In this document: piece by piece, positions 1-7,326 of the stretch | How the letters are laid out: the number at the start of each line of letters is the position of its first letter | Numbering within the stretch: the stretch's first letter is position 1 | Notes under the pieces: model-generated | What the model saw: the letters and a program-made list of their open reading frames with translations, nothing else | What the model was told of the DNA's origin: nothing | Databases searched by the model: none | Program-made: the position numbers and the translations under genes | From: a virus | Length of the DNA: 48,103 nt | IMG/VR virus record: IMGVR_UViG_3300046520_000148 | Coordinates: 1 to 48,103 of that record | Strand: one strand, 5' to 3'

Positions 1-336
1 GCGGGTTTGCTTGCGTTTGCCAGCGTATTCGGCATCGGCGAAGGATATTTGCTTCATCGGGACTCAACCGTTCAGTTCGTGGGGCAGGCGTATTTCAGCA
101 GACTTGGAAGTCTTTTTCAGAGTTTCCTTAAGGAAACATCGGAGGGAGTGCCTTACCTGCATATGGAGGCTTTAGACGTTATTCCAAATTTCCCTGCGGA
201 GCCGCCTGCGTTTGATCTTCCGCCTGGAACGGATATGGCCAAAGCCGAAGAGATTGCGAAGTATCTCAATCGAAACATCGCTGGTTTTCGACCAGAACCG
301 TCTCGTAAGACTTATGGTTTCCAGCCAATGCGGTAA
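1..336 (+). CDS. C-terminal part of an unrecognised protein (5' end outside window)
   Basis: An open frame runs from the first base to a TAA at 334-336 (111 residues visible), so the start lies upstream. I recognise no family. The visible part is proline-rich in the middle (FPAEPPAFDLPPG) and ends in a basic tail. It reads toward the leftward phage operon, converging with the next gene only 12 bases away. It could be a host gene at the prophage edge or a further phage gene; the sequence does not decide. Confidence 0.55.
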   Translation, partial: AGLLAFASVFGIGEGYLLHRDSTVQFVGQAYFSRLGSLFQSFLKETSEGVPYLHMEALDVIPNFPAEPPAFDLPPGTDMAKAEEIAKYLNRNIAGFRPEPSRKTYGFQPMR

Positions 337-348
337 AAGTGTGTCGAG

Positions 349-678
349 CTACGTTGCAGGATTTTGGATTTCATCACCCGGATCCTGCTGAATCATCAGC
401 AGGCTCTTCCGGTGAAAAGCCAGCGACACGTTCTGGGATACCTCAATAACGTGTCGCGGCGGATCAAGCATCGGCAGACACTTTTGAGGCCCCAGCTCAT
501 GCAGCCGGTGAATCATCAGCGTGATCGCCTCGCCCTGTTCCTCGATGCCGCTCCAGGCCATCAGCTCAGCCAATGCCTGACGGGTGCCGGCCATGCAGTG
601 CAGCCGGATTTCTTCCTCGGCCCGAGTCTTTCGCCTCGCCGCAGTCTTTGCCGATCGTTCTTTCTGCGCAGCTGCCAT
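349..678 (-). CDS. Small hypothetical protein, last gene of the leftward early operon
   Basis: 109 residues, with ATG at 676-678 preceded by GAGG six bases away. The N-terminus is strongly basic and alanine-rich (KERSAKTAARRKTRAEEE), and the middle is helical and amphipathic. This would fit a small nucleic-acid-binding protein, but that is inference. It ends the leftward gene chain starting at 6297, so it is probably transcribed from PL during early infection. A long rightward open frame overlaps it but has no ribosome site and no recognisable product. Confidence 0.6.
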   Translation of the reverse strand: MAAAQKERSAKTAARRKTRAEEEIRLHCMAGTRQALAELMAWSGIEEQGEAITLMIHRLHELGPQKCLPMLDPPRHVIEVSQNVSLAFHRKSLLMIQQDPGDEIQNPAT

Positions 679-753
679 GGCTTACCTCTTCGATTCCGCT
701 GGCCGGCATTCCCAGCCATGTCTGTCGTTTGCGTTGCTGGGTACGGAAACGTC

Positions 754-1215
754 TCACGCTGCTACCTTCACCTGATGCCAGGCCCCGGTGGCATAGAACA
801 ACTTCGCGGCCTGCGCCTCTTCAAGCGTTACCTCCGCAGGAACGGCGATCCATCCAGACGCAATCAGGTGGTTGGGATTGCAGCTGTTCCGCAGATCCAG
901 GTAGTAATGCTCGATGGCATCCGTCAGGCGCTCGACCTTGTAGATGCCCTCCGGCGATATCTCCACCGACTTGACGTACTCAACGCCGCGCTCGTCTCGA
1001 CACATGGCGCTGATGTAGATCGTCCAGTGGTAGGCGAAGTCGAACAGAGCGTTGGCTATCGCCAAGCTCCTGATCTGCCGACAGCTCTTCCAGTTCGCCA
1101 TAATCTGCGTGCCGCTGGGGTCGATGTTTACGACGGCGACATGGTTGGTCCGGAGCAACGCCCGGCAGCTTCGTTCGGCCCGGGCGAAGCCGTTGTTTGC
1201 TTTCCGCTTGCTCAT
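754..1215 (-). CDS. Hypothetical phage protein of the leftward early operon
   Basis: 153 residues. ATG at 1213-1215 follows GGAGG four bases away and overlaps the TGA of the upstream gene as ATGA, indicating translational coupling. I do not recognise the fold. The N-terminus is basic, and the middle has an aromatic-rich stretch (LFDFAYHWTIYISAM). It sits just downstream of the recombination genes, a place where siphophages usually keep small accessory proteins of host takeover. No function is assigned. Confidence 0.65.
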   Translation of the reverse strand: MSKRKANNGFARAERSCRALLRTNHVAVVNIDPSGTQIMANWKSCRQIRSLAIANALFDFAYHWTIYISAMCRDERGVEYVKSVEISPEGIYKVERLTDAIEHYYLDLRNSCNPNHLIASGWIAVPAEVTLEEAQAAKLFYATGAWHQVKVAA

Positions 1216-1454
1216 AACGCCTCCGCAAGTTTCCGCATCACCTTGCGTTCAGCGGCAGTGATGGGCTGGCGCCGGCGCTTGAGGACGGTGTCGGGATCGA
1301 TCTTCGCCGAGCGCTCAGCAGGCGCCGGATTGATTTGAGCGGGCTCCGATCTGGAGAAGCGCCCGCCAGCAGCCATGTGCTGTTCGACCTGAGCGGAAAG
1401 CTCCAGCGCTTTCTCGCGCCGGAACTCGATGTCGTATTTAAGGTTGCTGATCAT
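1212..1454 (-). CDS. Small hypothetical protein downstream of the phage exonuclease
   Basis: 80 residues. ATG at 1452-1454 was preferred to an upstream TTG because AGGAG, inside the end of the exonuclease gene, lies seven bases before it. The protein is charged, with a basic C-terminal third (LKRRRQPITAAERKVMRKL) that resembles a short DNA- or RNA-contacting helix. Family unknown. It is coupled by ATGA overlap to the next gene downstream. Confidence 0.6.
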   Translation of the reverse strand: MISNLKYDIEFRREKALELSAQVEQHMAAGGRFSRSEPAQINPAPAERSAKIDPDTVLKRRRQPITAAERKVMRKLAEAL

Positions 1455-1456
1455 GA

Positions 1457-2119
1457 TCAAGCTCCTAAACGATAGGCTTGCGCCCTGGCCTTGTCCGCTA
1501 CCTCATCAACCATGCGATTCAGTTCTAGGTTGAATTGGACGAGCTCTTTGTGAAGGTTGGCGATGTACTCGTCGTCGCGGTAAATCGTCTCGACGTAGAG
1601 CTGGCATTCTTCATCTTGACGGGAGTCGAACGACAGGAAGTCCCACCATTTCCGCCCCGTCACGAACATGCAGCCTTGGACCTGCGGCATATGCTCTTCG
1701 GGCATGCCTTCGAGCCACGTCCTGACGTGTATCGCTTCGTTGAAAGGGCACTTCGATTCGGTGCCCCCGTCATCGTTGACCAGGCCGTCTGGCGAGCAGC
1801 CGAGCCAGTCGTACTTCGGGTGCACGATGAACTCTGACGGGATGACGATGTTGCCGGTCAACATCTCGTAGGCGTCCTGGGCTTTCTGTTCTTCGGTGTG
1901 ACCCCACTTCATGGAAGCGCTGCTGACGTTGTGCTTGGACTTCTTTGCCAGCCGCTCGAAGCACAGTTCGCGCATGTATGAGGTGCGCGCCCCCATTGGT
2001 TCGCGCTTCCCATGTTTGTCAGGCTTCCCCCAGGCCATCACGTCTTTGAACCGGCTGGCCGTCACTCGGCCAGATCGGTCTGCACGCCACTTTTCAGTGC
2101 CCTGAAGTTCCGTTCTCAC
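1457..2119 (-). CDS. YqaJ-type viral recombinase (lambda-exonuclease family, 5'-3' dsDNA exonuclease)
   Basis: 220 residues, the usual length for this family. Nuclease-core motifs are visible in order: RSGRVTAS near residue 16, a GHTEEQKA helix near 73-80, GCSPDG with Asp111, the ExK pair Glu121/Lys123 in TESKCP, and QVQG near 146-149. By family knowledge it resects dsDNA ends to leave 3' single strands for annealing by a partner. The partner, RecT, is immediately upstream: the GTG start at 2117-2119 shares one base with the RecT stop (TAGTG), with GAGGA as ribosome site inside recT. Together they form a lambda Red-like recombination pair. Confidence 0.9.
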   Translation of the reverse strand: MRTELQGTEKWRADRSGRVTASRFKDVMAWGKPDKHGKREPMGARTSYMRELCFERLAKKSKHNVSSASMKWGHTEEQKAQDAYEMLTGNIVIPSEFIVHPKYDWLGCSPDGLVNDDGGTESKCPFNEAIHVRTWLEGMPEEHMPQVQGCMFVTGRKWWDFLSFDSRQDEECQLYVETIYRDDEYIANLHKELVQFNLELNRMVDEVADKARAQAYRLGA

Positions 2120-3108
2120 TACGCTGCTTCCTCGGCCTGAGACAGGTCGTCGTGGGTGCCAGTTATGTCGGTGAAGTCGCCATCAACAGTCGCCGCCATG
2201 GCCTTGAGCGCCTCATGGCACTCCAAGCCGATTGCTGCGCGCTGCTTCGGCTTGAGACCTGCCCAAGCTGCTGCATAGGCTTCGATGTCCTGCTGCTTCG
2301 CGACGGCCAAGAGGTCTGCGAATACCCCGTCGATTTCCGGCGACGGGGATTTCGGGCCGAACGACACGCTGGAGGCGGCGGCAGTGTTCGCAGCCTGCTT
2401 AACAGGGGTGATATCGATTTCGCCGCCGTACGAGTCTTCGAACTCGTCGGGCGTATAGACGCCGAGGATGACGTCAGGGCAGAAGAGTCGCGCCCATTTT
2501 TTGGTCACCAGGTAGGCAATCTGCTGCTTCGGATCTTCCGCCCAAAGCGTAGAGTTTCGTGTGCGGACTTGGGTGAGCAGAAGCTCCAGAACGCGGGGCT
2601 CGTCTTCGCCCTTGAAGGTTGCCCAGACCTTGATCCCGAGACCTTTCTCGTCGTCAAAGCTCCAGGCCGGAACGCGATACTTCTTGAACTCGCCAGTGTC
2701 CTCGTCCTTCTTGGTCTTGCTGGTGACTTCGCGCATCTTACCGATGACGTTTTCCCAAGCACCGAACCACTCGAAGTTCAAGCGACCCTTGACTGGTGCC
2801 TTGGCGGTGATGACTGCGTTGACGAGCTGAGCCTCATAGCTCAGCGCACCACCGTTGACGATGAACGTCTTCTGCGCAACAGCGAATGGGTTCATCTGCC
2901 ACTGCATCGCTTGGAGCACTACCGCCATGCAGTCAGCTTGATTGCCCTTCAGATGCTTGGGGACTGTTGTCACGCCCTTCGACATCATCAGCGCGAGATC
3001 GCTCATCGACTTCATGGTGCCCGGGTCGAGGATGAGCGCTGCCGCGTTGTGCGATGGATCGTGGTACGTGGCGAGGCCGGTTTGTGCTTGGGTGTCTGAA
3101 TCGGTCAT
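2119..3108 (-). CDS. recT: RecT-family single-strand annealing protein
   Basis: 329 residues from ATG at 3106-3108, chosen over an upstream TTG because GGAG lies six bases before it. The RecT core is recognisable: a MSKGVTTVPKHLKG-type N-terminal segment, QMNPFAVAQKTFIVNGGALSYEAQL, then WAEDPKQQIAYLVTKKWARLFCPDVILGVYTPDE, followed by an acidic, alanine-rich C-terminal extension. The family anneals complementary single strands and promotes strand invasion in phage recombination. It is translationally coupled to the YqaJ exonuclease. The C-terminal tail beyond about residue 230 is probably variable and may bind a host SSB, which is inference. Confidence 0.92.
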   Translation of the reverse strand: MTDSDTQAQTGLATYHDPSHNAAALILDPGTMKSMSDLALMMSKGVTTVPKHLKGNQADCMAVVLQAMQWQMNPFAVAQKTFIVNGGALSYEAQLVNAVITAKAPVKGRLNFEWFGAWENVIGKMREVTSKTKKDEDTGEFKKYRVPAWSFDDEKGLGIKVWATFKGEDEPRVLELLLTQVRTRNSTLWAEDPKQQIAYLVTKKWARLFCPDVILGVYTPDEFEDSYGGEIDITPVKQAANTAAASSVSFGPKSPSPEIDGVFADLLAVAKQQDIEAYAAAWAGLKPKQRAAIGLECHEALKAMAATVDGDFTDITGTHDDLSQAEEAA

Positions 3109-3161
3109 TGCGCTCTCCGTGGCCGACAAGGAGAAGGTCGGCCTTCAGATGGAAAGGGAGG

Positions 3162-4322
3162 TTAGAAGCGGATGGCGCGAAGCCAGGCGCGAGCAGTGTC
3201 GAGGTCCACGTCGAAGCCCAGGGCTACAACCTCGACAATGTCTTCAACTGGTGGTGCGTCGACGGTCACGTCGTCGGATTCAGCAGCGGCCACATGTGCG
3301 CTGACAGGAGCGACTTCGACTTTCTCTGTGACCACCGGCGCAACTACAGCAGTCGCTGTAGCGGGTGCAGCAGCCTGGGCGCGCAGACGGGCCAACTCTT
3401 CCTGGTCCCGCTGATACTGTGCGTCGCGTTCGCGCTGCTGGCGCTGTTGCTCTTCCTGCTGCTCACGTTGTTGGCGTTGCTGTGCTTCCATGTCACGGCG
3501 CTGTTGGTCCAGATCATCCTGCTGCTTCTTCAGACGCAGGCGGTCTTCCTCGGCGCGCTGCTTGCGCAGCTCCTCGGCTTCAGCGTCGGCAATGCGTTGC
3601 TTCTCTCGCAGTGCGTCGAGTTCTTTCTGCTGGGCCAGCAGCTTGGCGGCGGCCTCTTCGCGTTCAACGGCAGACTTGTGCAGAGTTTCAAGCTGATCAA
3701 TAGCGTTGTCGCGGGCGATGGTGCCTTCAGCTTCGAACTCGGCATATTCTTCGGGCAGGATCACCGACTCCTTGACGCCTTGCAGAATGCTTGCAACATC
3801 GCCAGCGCTACGGCTTGCATATGCCGCAGCGATAGAGCTGAAACGGGTAATCTTCGCCCGGATGGTTTCGACACGTTCAGCCTCGACACGCTCGCGCTCG
3901 GCCTTGGCGTCGGCTACGCGTTTTTCCTCGGCCTTGATCGCTTCGTCGACAGGCGTTTCAATTGCTAACACACGATCCTTCAGCGTCTCGCCGAACTCCT
4001 TTACCTGGTTGACGCGAGCCTGGGCATCCTTGACCTTCTGCTGATAGGGCACCAGCGCCGTTTTGGTGGTGTTCGCCAGGGCATAGCGCACGTCGCGGAT
4101 ATCGACGCGAACTTCCTTCGCACTCGCCAAACCTTCGCTGGTCGAGCAGTCAACGACCAGCTTCGCGTAAGTGGTCTCCAGGCGAACGATCTGTTCTTCG
4201 TGCGGGCGATATTCGGCGATGTCGGTGACGGCTACCGCAGGGACTACCGGTTTTTGCGCGTCGTCGCTTTCGCTCATTTCGAGCGATTCTTGTGCGGGTG
4301 TTTGTTTGGTATTTGCGGACAT
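3162..4322 (-). CDS. Coiled-coil protein next to RecT (DUF1351-like)
   Basis: 386 residues. ATG at 4320-4322 was chosen because AAGGA lies six bases before it; the longer frame starting at 4400 lacks a site. Residues about 40-130 resemble the helical DUF1351 pattern found beside recombinases in other phages (paired helices around SAKEVRVDIRDVRYALANT). A long charged coiled coil follows, with Gln/Arg/Glu-rich repeats (QQRRDMEAQQRQQREQQEE) at about 240-300, then an Ala/Val/Pro-rich linker and an acidic C-terminus. Its place upstream of recT suggests a recombination or DNA-end accessory, but the role is not known. Confidence 0.7.
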   Translation of the reverse strand: MSANTKQTPAQESLEMSESDDAQKPVVPAVAVTDIAEYRPHEEQIVRLETTYAKLVVDCSTSEGLASAKEVRVDIRDVRYALANTTKTALVPYQQKVKDAQARVNQVKEFGETLKDRVLAIETPVDEAIKAEEKRVADAKAERERVEAERVETIRAKITRFSSIAAAYASRSAGDVASILQGVKESVILPEEYAEFEAEGTIARDNAIDQLETLHKSAVEREEAAAKLLAQQKELDALREKQRIADAEAEELRKQRAEEDRLRLKKQQDDLDQQRRDMEAQQRQQREQQEEQQRQQRERDAQYQRDQEELARLRAQAAAPATATAVVAPVVTEKVEVAPVSAHVAAAESDDVTVDAPPVEDIVEVVALGFDVDLDTARAWLRAIRF

Positions 4323-4365
4323 GACAATTCCTTGCCGCGATGCACGCAGCGTTTGAAGGTGTGAG

Positions 4366-4482
4366 TTATTGGGTGAGCTGAGAGCAGTAGGAGCTGGCAA
4401 GCATCCAGGCGGTGAAGAAGAGCAGGGCGATGGCGGATCCGCGCCAGGTGTAGAGACGCTTTGCGCGTTGGTAGGAGGTCAT
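4366..4482 (-). CDS. 38-residue single-pass membrane peptide
   Basis: A short frame overlapping the upstream gene as ATGA (ATG at 4480-4482, stop TAA at 4366-4368). The product has a basic N-terminus (MTSYQRAKRLYTWRGS), then one hydrophobic segment (AIALLFFTAWMLASSYC), then a short polar tail, so it is probably an inner-membrane peptide with its N-terminus inside. The start-stop coupling matches every other junction in this operon, which is the main reason for accepting it. No homologue is recognised. Confidence 0.55.
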   Translation of the reverse strand: MTSYQRAKRLYTWRGSAIALLFFTAWMLASSYCSQLTQ

Positions 4483-4829
4483 TGGATTTGCTCCGTTCGA
4501 CCGCCGTGCCGAAGTACCTCGCCATATGCACCGATAGAGACGCTGGCGTCACTGTGTTGGCGTAGAGCCTTTTTGACGGCTGTTTCGGCGTTGCCTCGGT
4601 AGGCGTTGAACTCTGCTTCCAGAGCCTTGAATTTCGCCTTCCACTCACGATCAATCTCGTTGTAACGATCCGAGGCTGGCGGGCTGTAGAAGGCCATGCC
4701 CTGATTCTCGACATAGAGAGCGACGTCGCTTGCCACCGCCCTGATCTGCTCGGGCGTTGCGGTTATTCCGTTCTCGTCGAACGATTCCGACAGGCCTTCG
4801 GCGTAGTAGTCTTCTTTGCTGTAGCTCAT
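4479..4829 (-). CDS. Hypothetical phage protein
   Basis: 116 residues, acidic N-terminal half (SKEDYYAEGLSESFDENGITATPEQ) and a predicted helix at about 58-90 (EIDREWKAKFKALEAEFNAYRG). It overlaps the next upstream gene by four bases and the downstream 38-residue peptide by four bases. No known domain is visible. Probably expressed early from PL with the recombination genes. Confidence 0.65.
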   Translation of the reverse strand: MSYSKEDYYAEGLSESFDENGITATPEQIRAVASDVALYVENQGMAFYSPPASDRYNEIDREWKAKFKALEAEFNAYRGNAETAVKKALRQHSDASVSIGAYGEVLRHGGRTEQIQ

Positions 4830-5020
4830 GGCCGAACCCTCACCGCAATCCGGCCGCCCTTCATGGTCGCAGCCAGACGGTGCGGCAAGCTGGCGACCAA
4901 TTCATCACGCCGTCGGCCGATCACCTCGTTGAATGGCAGGCCGAAGCCGAGCACCGCGATCTTCCGCTCGATGTCGTCGAGCTGTTCGTCGATCAGACTT
5001 TTCACGATTGGCATGGTCAT
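4826..5020 (-). CDS. Small hypothetical phage protein
   Basis: 64 residues. Two in-frame ATGs (5020 and 5014) are possible; the first has AGGGAG about nine bases upstream. The protein is predominantly helical and ends in a basic patch (MKGGRIAVRVRP). It is packed between overlapping genes of the leftward operon. Function unknown. Confidence 0.6.
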   Translation of the reverse strand: MTMPIVKSLIDEQLDDIERKIAVLGFGLPFNEVIGRRRDELVASLPHRLAATMKGGRIAVRVRP

Positions 5021-5250
5021 GCTGCTGCTCCCTGCGTAAACGATGCGTTGTAGGTGGCGTAGATCTGGTCGATTCGAGCCCTGTAGTGCCGGTGCTCGCT
5101 TTCATTGATGGCGCGCAGGAGGAAGGCCAGGGTGATGGCCGATGTCGCCGCTGAGCTGGCGTTTGGTTTGCCGAGGTCGCGGATCATGTTGTTGATCTCG
5201 CCCTCGATCCAGTTGACCGCCGTCTGGTGGTCTCGCTGTTCAGCGTTCAT
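5017..5250 (-). CDS. Small helical hypothetical phage protein
   Basis: 77 residues from ATG at 5248-5250, which has GTGGAGG five bases upstream; the longer open frame reaching 5610 has no such site. The sequence is helical (NWIEGEINNMIRDLG, then AITLAFLLRAINESEHRHYRARIDQIYATY). It overlaps the next gene by four bases. No family recognised. Confidence 0.6.
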   Translation of the reverse strand: MNAEQRDHQTAVNWIEGEINNMIRDLGKPNASSAATSAITLAFLLRAINESEHRHYRARIDQIYATYNASFTQGAAA

Positions 5251-5494
5251 GTGCGCCTCCACTGGGTGGGCAGACCATTTCCATTTTCGCCATGGCAAGG
5301 CCAATGCGCCGTCTGAGGCTCTTTCGCTCTTCCAGTAAGCGAGCATCACGACTGACCAGCGCTTGAGCGCGGATCCTCTCGGCCGCCTCGTAGTCGTGGA
5401 ACTCATCAGGCTGCGACTTCTTCTCGCGCCCCCAAGCGTCGTAGCTCCTGTCCCACTCTCGGGCCTGCGCACTGTCTGCATAGCTGGTTGACAT
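5240..5494 (-). CDS. Small charged hypothetical phage protein
   Basis: 84 residues from ATG at 5492-5494, with GGAGG five bases upstream. It is rich in Arg, Glu and Ala and looks mostly helical (EAAERIRAQALVSRDARLLEERKSLRRRIG). It overlaps the following gene's start by eleven bases. Unknown function. Confidence 0.6.
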   Translation of the reverse strand: MSTSYADSAQAREWDRSYDAWGREKKSQPDEFHDYEAAERIRAQALVSRDARLLEERKSLRRRIGLAMAKMEMVCPPSGGAHER

Positions 5495-5518
5495 GGCTGC
5501 CTCCAAGAGTGGACGGGG

Positions 5519-5830
5519 TCAGGCGTTGACGACTGCGGCCAGATGGGCCCGAGAAACCTTGACGCGATCAGCAGCGGTTTGAAGCTCAGCGCCGAGAGCC
5601 TTGAGCGCACCGAGGTGAATCATTTCCCGGCCCCTGATCAGCGTTCCTTGATAGGTGCGGCTGTCACAGACGGAGACCGCGACGGTTACGCCGTTGACGC
5701 TTACCGAGTAGCCAGACTGTCCGCCGTGACCACGAACAGTGGCGAGCCGCTCCGACGCGATCTGGTGGGACTTTTCGGCTAACTCCAGAGCCTTAATGGC
5801 CTCCGTGACAGCCTCCGTGAATTTGCTCAT
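5519..5830 (-). CDS. Hypothetical phage protein
   Basis: 103 residues from ATG at 5828-5830, with GGAG seven bases upstream; the longer frame to 5857 is less well supported. An N-terminal helix (EAIKALELAEKSHQIASERL) is followed by a beta-rich middle (GYSVSVNGVTVAVSVCDSRTYQG) and a C-terminal helix. It has no motif I recognise. It is one of the first genes read after PL. Confidence 0.6.
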   Translation of the reverse strand: MSKFTEAVTEAIKALELAEKSHQIASERLATVRGHGGQSGYSVSVNGVTVAVSVCDSRTYQGTLIRGREMIHLGALKALGAELQTAADRVKVSRAHLAAVVNA

Positions 5831-5985
5831 GACTTGCTCCATCTGGTTGATCCGCACCCACTCGAAAGCACTCAGCCGCCCGTTTTATGCCGTTGGGCGC
5901 AGGGGTGAGTGCTTGCGGGTGAGGTTGGAGGGGGAAGGGTTGACGCAGGGGGCCGCGTTGCGCGGTGCAGAATCGTCCGCATCCG

Positions 5986-6010
5986 TCTGCCCACTCAGTG
6001 AATGGGCAGA
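5986..6010. repeat. 8-bp perfect inverted repeat (hairpin) after the first leftward gene
   Basis: TCTGCCCA at 5986-5993 is mirrored by TGGGCAGA at 6003-6010 with a nine-base loop. It lies just after the stop of the 6025-6297 gene, in a 194-base stretch (5831-6024) without any credible gene. No U-run follows in either direction, so it is more likely an RNA-processing or attenuation element than a simple terminator. Confidence 0.5.
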
Positions 6011-6024
6011 GGTGATGCTGGCGG

Positions 6025-6297
6025 TCAGTCGTCTTCGCCCTGAGCGAGCATCTTTTCGATGTCACCAGCGGTTGGCTTCTTCCAGTTCTTGATCTGGCCG
6101 GTTTCCAGATCGATGTTGAGGATGAGGTAATCGCCGTAGTGATCGCCGGGGAAGAAGTCCGGCACGTAGCCTTCGTAGCTGCCCACTTCTTCGCCCTGTG
6201 CATCCTTCAGGCCGGCAGTGAAGCCGTCGCGCACCTTGATGTGCAGGTGCAACTCAGTCACGTCGACCTGCACCGTTTTCTGCTGATTGATCTGCAT
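6025..6297 (-). CDS. Hypothetical phage protein, first gene of the leftward early operon
   Basis: 90 residues, beta-rich N-terminus (KTVQVDVTELHLHIKVRDGFTAGL) and an acidic C-terminus (DIEKMLAQGEDD). It is the first gene behind PL, separated by a leader of about 290 bases, which is the place of N in lambda. It lacks the arginine-rich RNA-binding helix expected of an N protein, so antitermination is not supported. Confidence 0.65.
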   Translation of the reverse strand: MQINQQKTVQVDVTELHLHIKVRDGFTAGLKDAQGEEVGSYEGYVPDFFPGDHYGDYLILNIDLETGQIKNWKKPTAGDIEKMLAQGEDD

Positions 6298-6591
6298 GCT
6301 GCTGTCTCCGGTTGATTTCCCAATGCACCCGGATAACCAGGTGCATCAGTGAAATGTTCCGTTTCTGCTGGCACTGCTTATCGGGTCATTCACGCGGTTC
6401 GAGCCTTTCGCTCTAGTCAGCCGTCGAGGTGGTCCTCGCGTTGGTAGCCTTTCGGGGCTATCTGATCTCCGGTCGCCGTAGAGGCAGTGCCGTCTTTGTT
6501 CGTATTGCGCTGATTGTTAAAGAGCGACTCCTGATCGGAGCGGACCCTTTCGAGGCCCTTCGCAGTGGCTGTGTGTCGCTGCGATGGGTGA
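6298..6591. other. Untranslated leader of the leftward operon
   Basis: About 290 bases between PL and the first leftward gene without a convincing coding frame; the 60-residue leftward frame at 6417-6599 has no ribosome site. A perfect 7-bp inverted repeat (ATGCACC at 6323-6329, GGTGCAT at 6340-6346) lies close to the gene start. Such a leader could carry an antitermination or processing signal, but none was recognised. Confidence 0.4.
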
Positions 6592-6620
6592 ACTATCACG
6601 CATCGTGTTTATTTCGTCAA
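6592..6620 (-). promoter_or_regulatory. Leftward early promoter (PL-like)
   Basis: On the minus strand, TTGACG (6620-6615, five of six to consensus) is followed by exactly 17 bases and GATAGT (6597-6592, four of six). It reads toward the recombination operon. A 15-bp palindrome overlaps its spacer and -10, and a second lies against its -35, the arrangement expected of a repressor-controlled early promoter. Confidence 0.7.
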
Positions 6621-6633
6621 CACGAAATGTGAT
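6595..6633. promoter_or_regulatory. OL-like operator pair
   Basis: Two 15-bp near-palindromes, ATCACGCATCGTGTT at 6595-6609 and AACACGAAATGTGAT at 6619-6633, are spaced 24 bp apart and cover the PL promoter. Half-sites follow AWCACR with a 3-bp centre. The same pattern occurs between the repressor and cro genes. An extra AACACG half-site lies at 6650-6655. Binding by the CI- and Cro-like proteins is inferred from position and symmetry. Confidence 0.7.
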
Positions 6634-6705
6634 TTATTTTTTGTGAGTTAACACGCCTTTCATCGCTTACGTTTTTCGGATTGGTGGGCTATGATCGAAG
6701 AATAA

Positions 6706-6721
6706 CTGGATACATATACAG
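6706..6721. promoter_or_regulatory. LexA-type SOS box
   Basis: CTGGATACATATACAG fits the CTG-N10-CAG form with an AT-rich core. It lies 16 bases before the start of the DUF1654 gene, and a possible -10 (TATGAT, 6690-6695) sits just upstream, so LexA would cover the transcription start. This suggests DNA-damage control of the gene. Confidence 0.7.
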
Positions 6722-6737
6722 TGGTTAGGGAAGCGGA

Positions 6738-7055
6738 ATGGCAAAGGCAAAGAAGCAGGAAAAACCAGCAGAACGGAAAGAAGTTAGCGGTGTAGAGCGG
6801 CTGGTGCTGCGGGTGTCATCGATGATTAATCACCACGTCGCGCAAGCTCAGCGCTGGGTGACGATTCACCGCCTGGACACGGATGGGGATCGAGAGTGGG
6901 AGGAGGTGATGGGCGTGCTATCCGAGACGGACGGCATAGACATGACGTTCAACGACGATGAGTCGGTGACGCTGAAGTGGGAGGCGAGTGCCGAGGAAGA
7001 TCGGGTGGAGGAGGTCAATAGCATGGAAGCGGTGGAGGAGGTCGCGCCTTTCTGA
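6738..7055 (+). CDS. DUF1654-domain protein, probably SOS-induced
   Basis: 105 residues from ATG at 6738 after AGGGAAG. The segment VERLVLRVSSMINHHVAQAQRWVTIHRLDTDGDREWEEVMGVLSETDGIDMTFNDDESVTLKW matches my memory of the DUF1654 family, common in Pseudomonas and its phages; its function is not known. The N-terminus is lysine-rich and the C-terminus acidic. It is a single rightward gene in a leftward region, has a LexA-type box before it, and is isolated from its neighbours by terminator-like hairpins. That makes it a candidate induction factor, though this is inference. Confidence 0.75.
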   Translation: MAKAKKQEKPAERKEVSGVERLVLRVSSMINHHVAQAQRWVTIHRLDTDGDREWEEVMGVLSETDGIDMTFNDDESVTLKWEASAEEDRVEEVNSMEAVEEVAPF

Positions 7056-7061
7056 AAGCCA

Positions 7062-7088
7062 AAAAAATGGCCCGCGTGCGGGCGGGCC
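7062..7088 (-). terminator. Leftward rho-independent terminator
   Basis: Read on the minus strand, a stem of GGCCCGC (7082-7088 against 7069-7075) with a six-base loop is followed by seven T bases (7067-7061, ending ATTTTTTT). It would stop leftward transcripts from the repressor operon before they reach the SOS-box gene. Confidence 0.65.
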
Positions 7089-7326
7089 TAATTGGGATTC
7101 TGCAAAGGAGTGCGAGCAATCTGCGCCCGATACTGTGGGCGATTCGTGAAAAGCATGTCGCAGAAACGAAACGCCCGATCAGTGGCGGGGCTAGGGCTTT
7201 CAAGAGGGGGAGACGGGGAGGGCGAAATCAGGAAGTACAAACCCCGCATGTGCGGGCAAAACTATTCGGCGATCCTTCAGCAGTCGTATGGTGTAAATCG
7301 AGCGTGCGGAGGCGCAAGGCTGAAAC
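7089..7326. other. Non-coding stretch between two leftward terminators
   Basis: About 240 bases with no convincing gene; rightward frames across it begin without ribosome sites and have arginine/glycine-rich shadow-like products. It holds a CCCGC-ATGT-GCGGG hairpin near 7243-7257 and a looser GCCC/GGGC pair near 7117-7134. A structured RNA is possible but not shown. Confidence 0.35.

Noticed and set aside
566-757. 63-codon leftward frame between the 754 and 678 genes
   Set aside because: It overlaps the better supported 349-678 gene by 112 bases and its only start is a GTG without a clear ribosome site.
364-1338. Rightward open frame of 324 codons over the leftward early genes
   Set aside because: Covers three leftward genes that have ribosome sites and coupled starts; the product has shadow-like composition.
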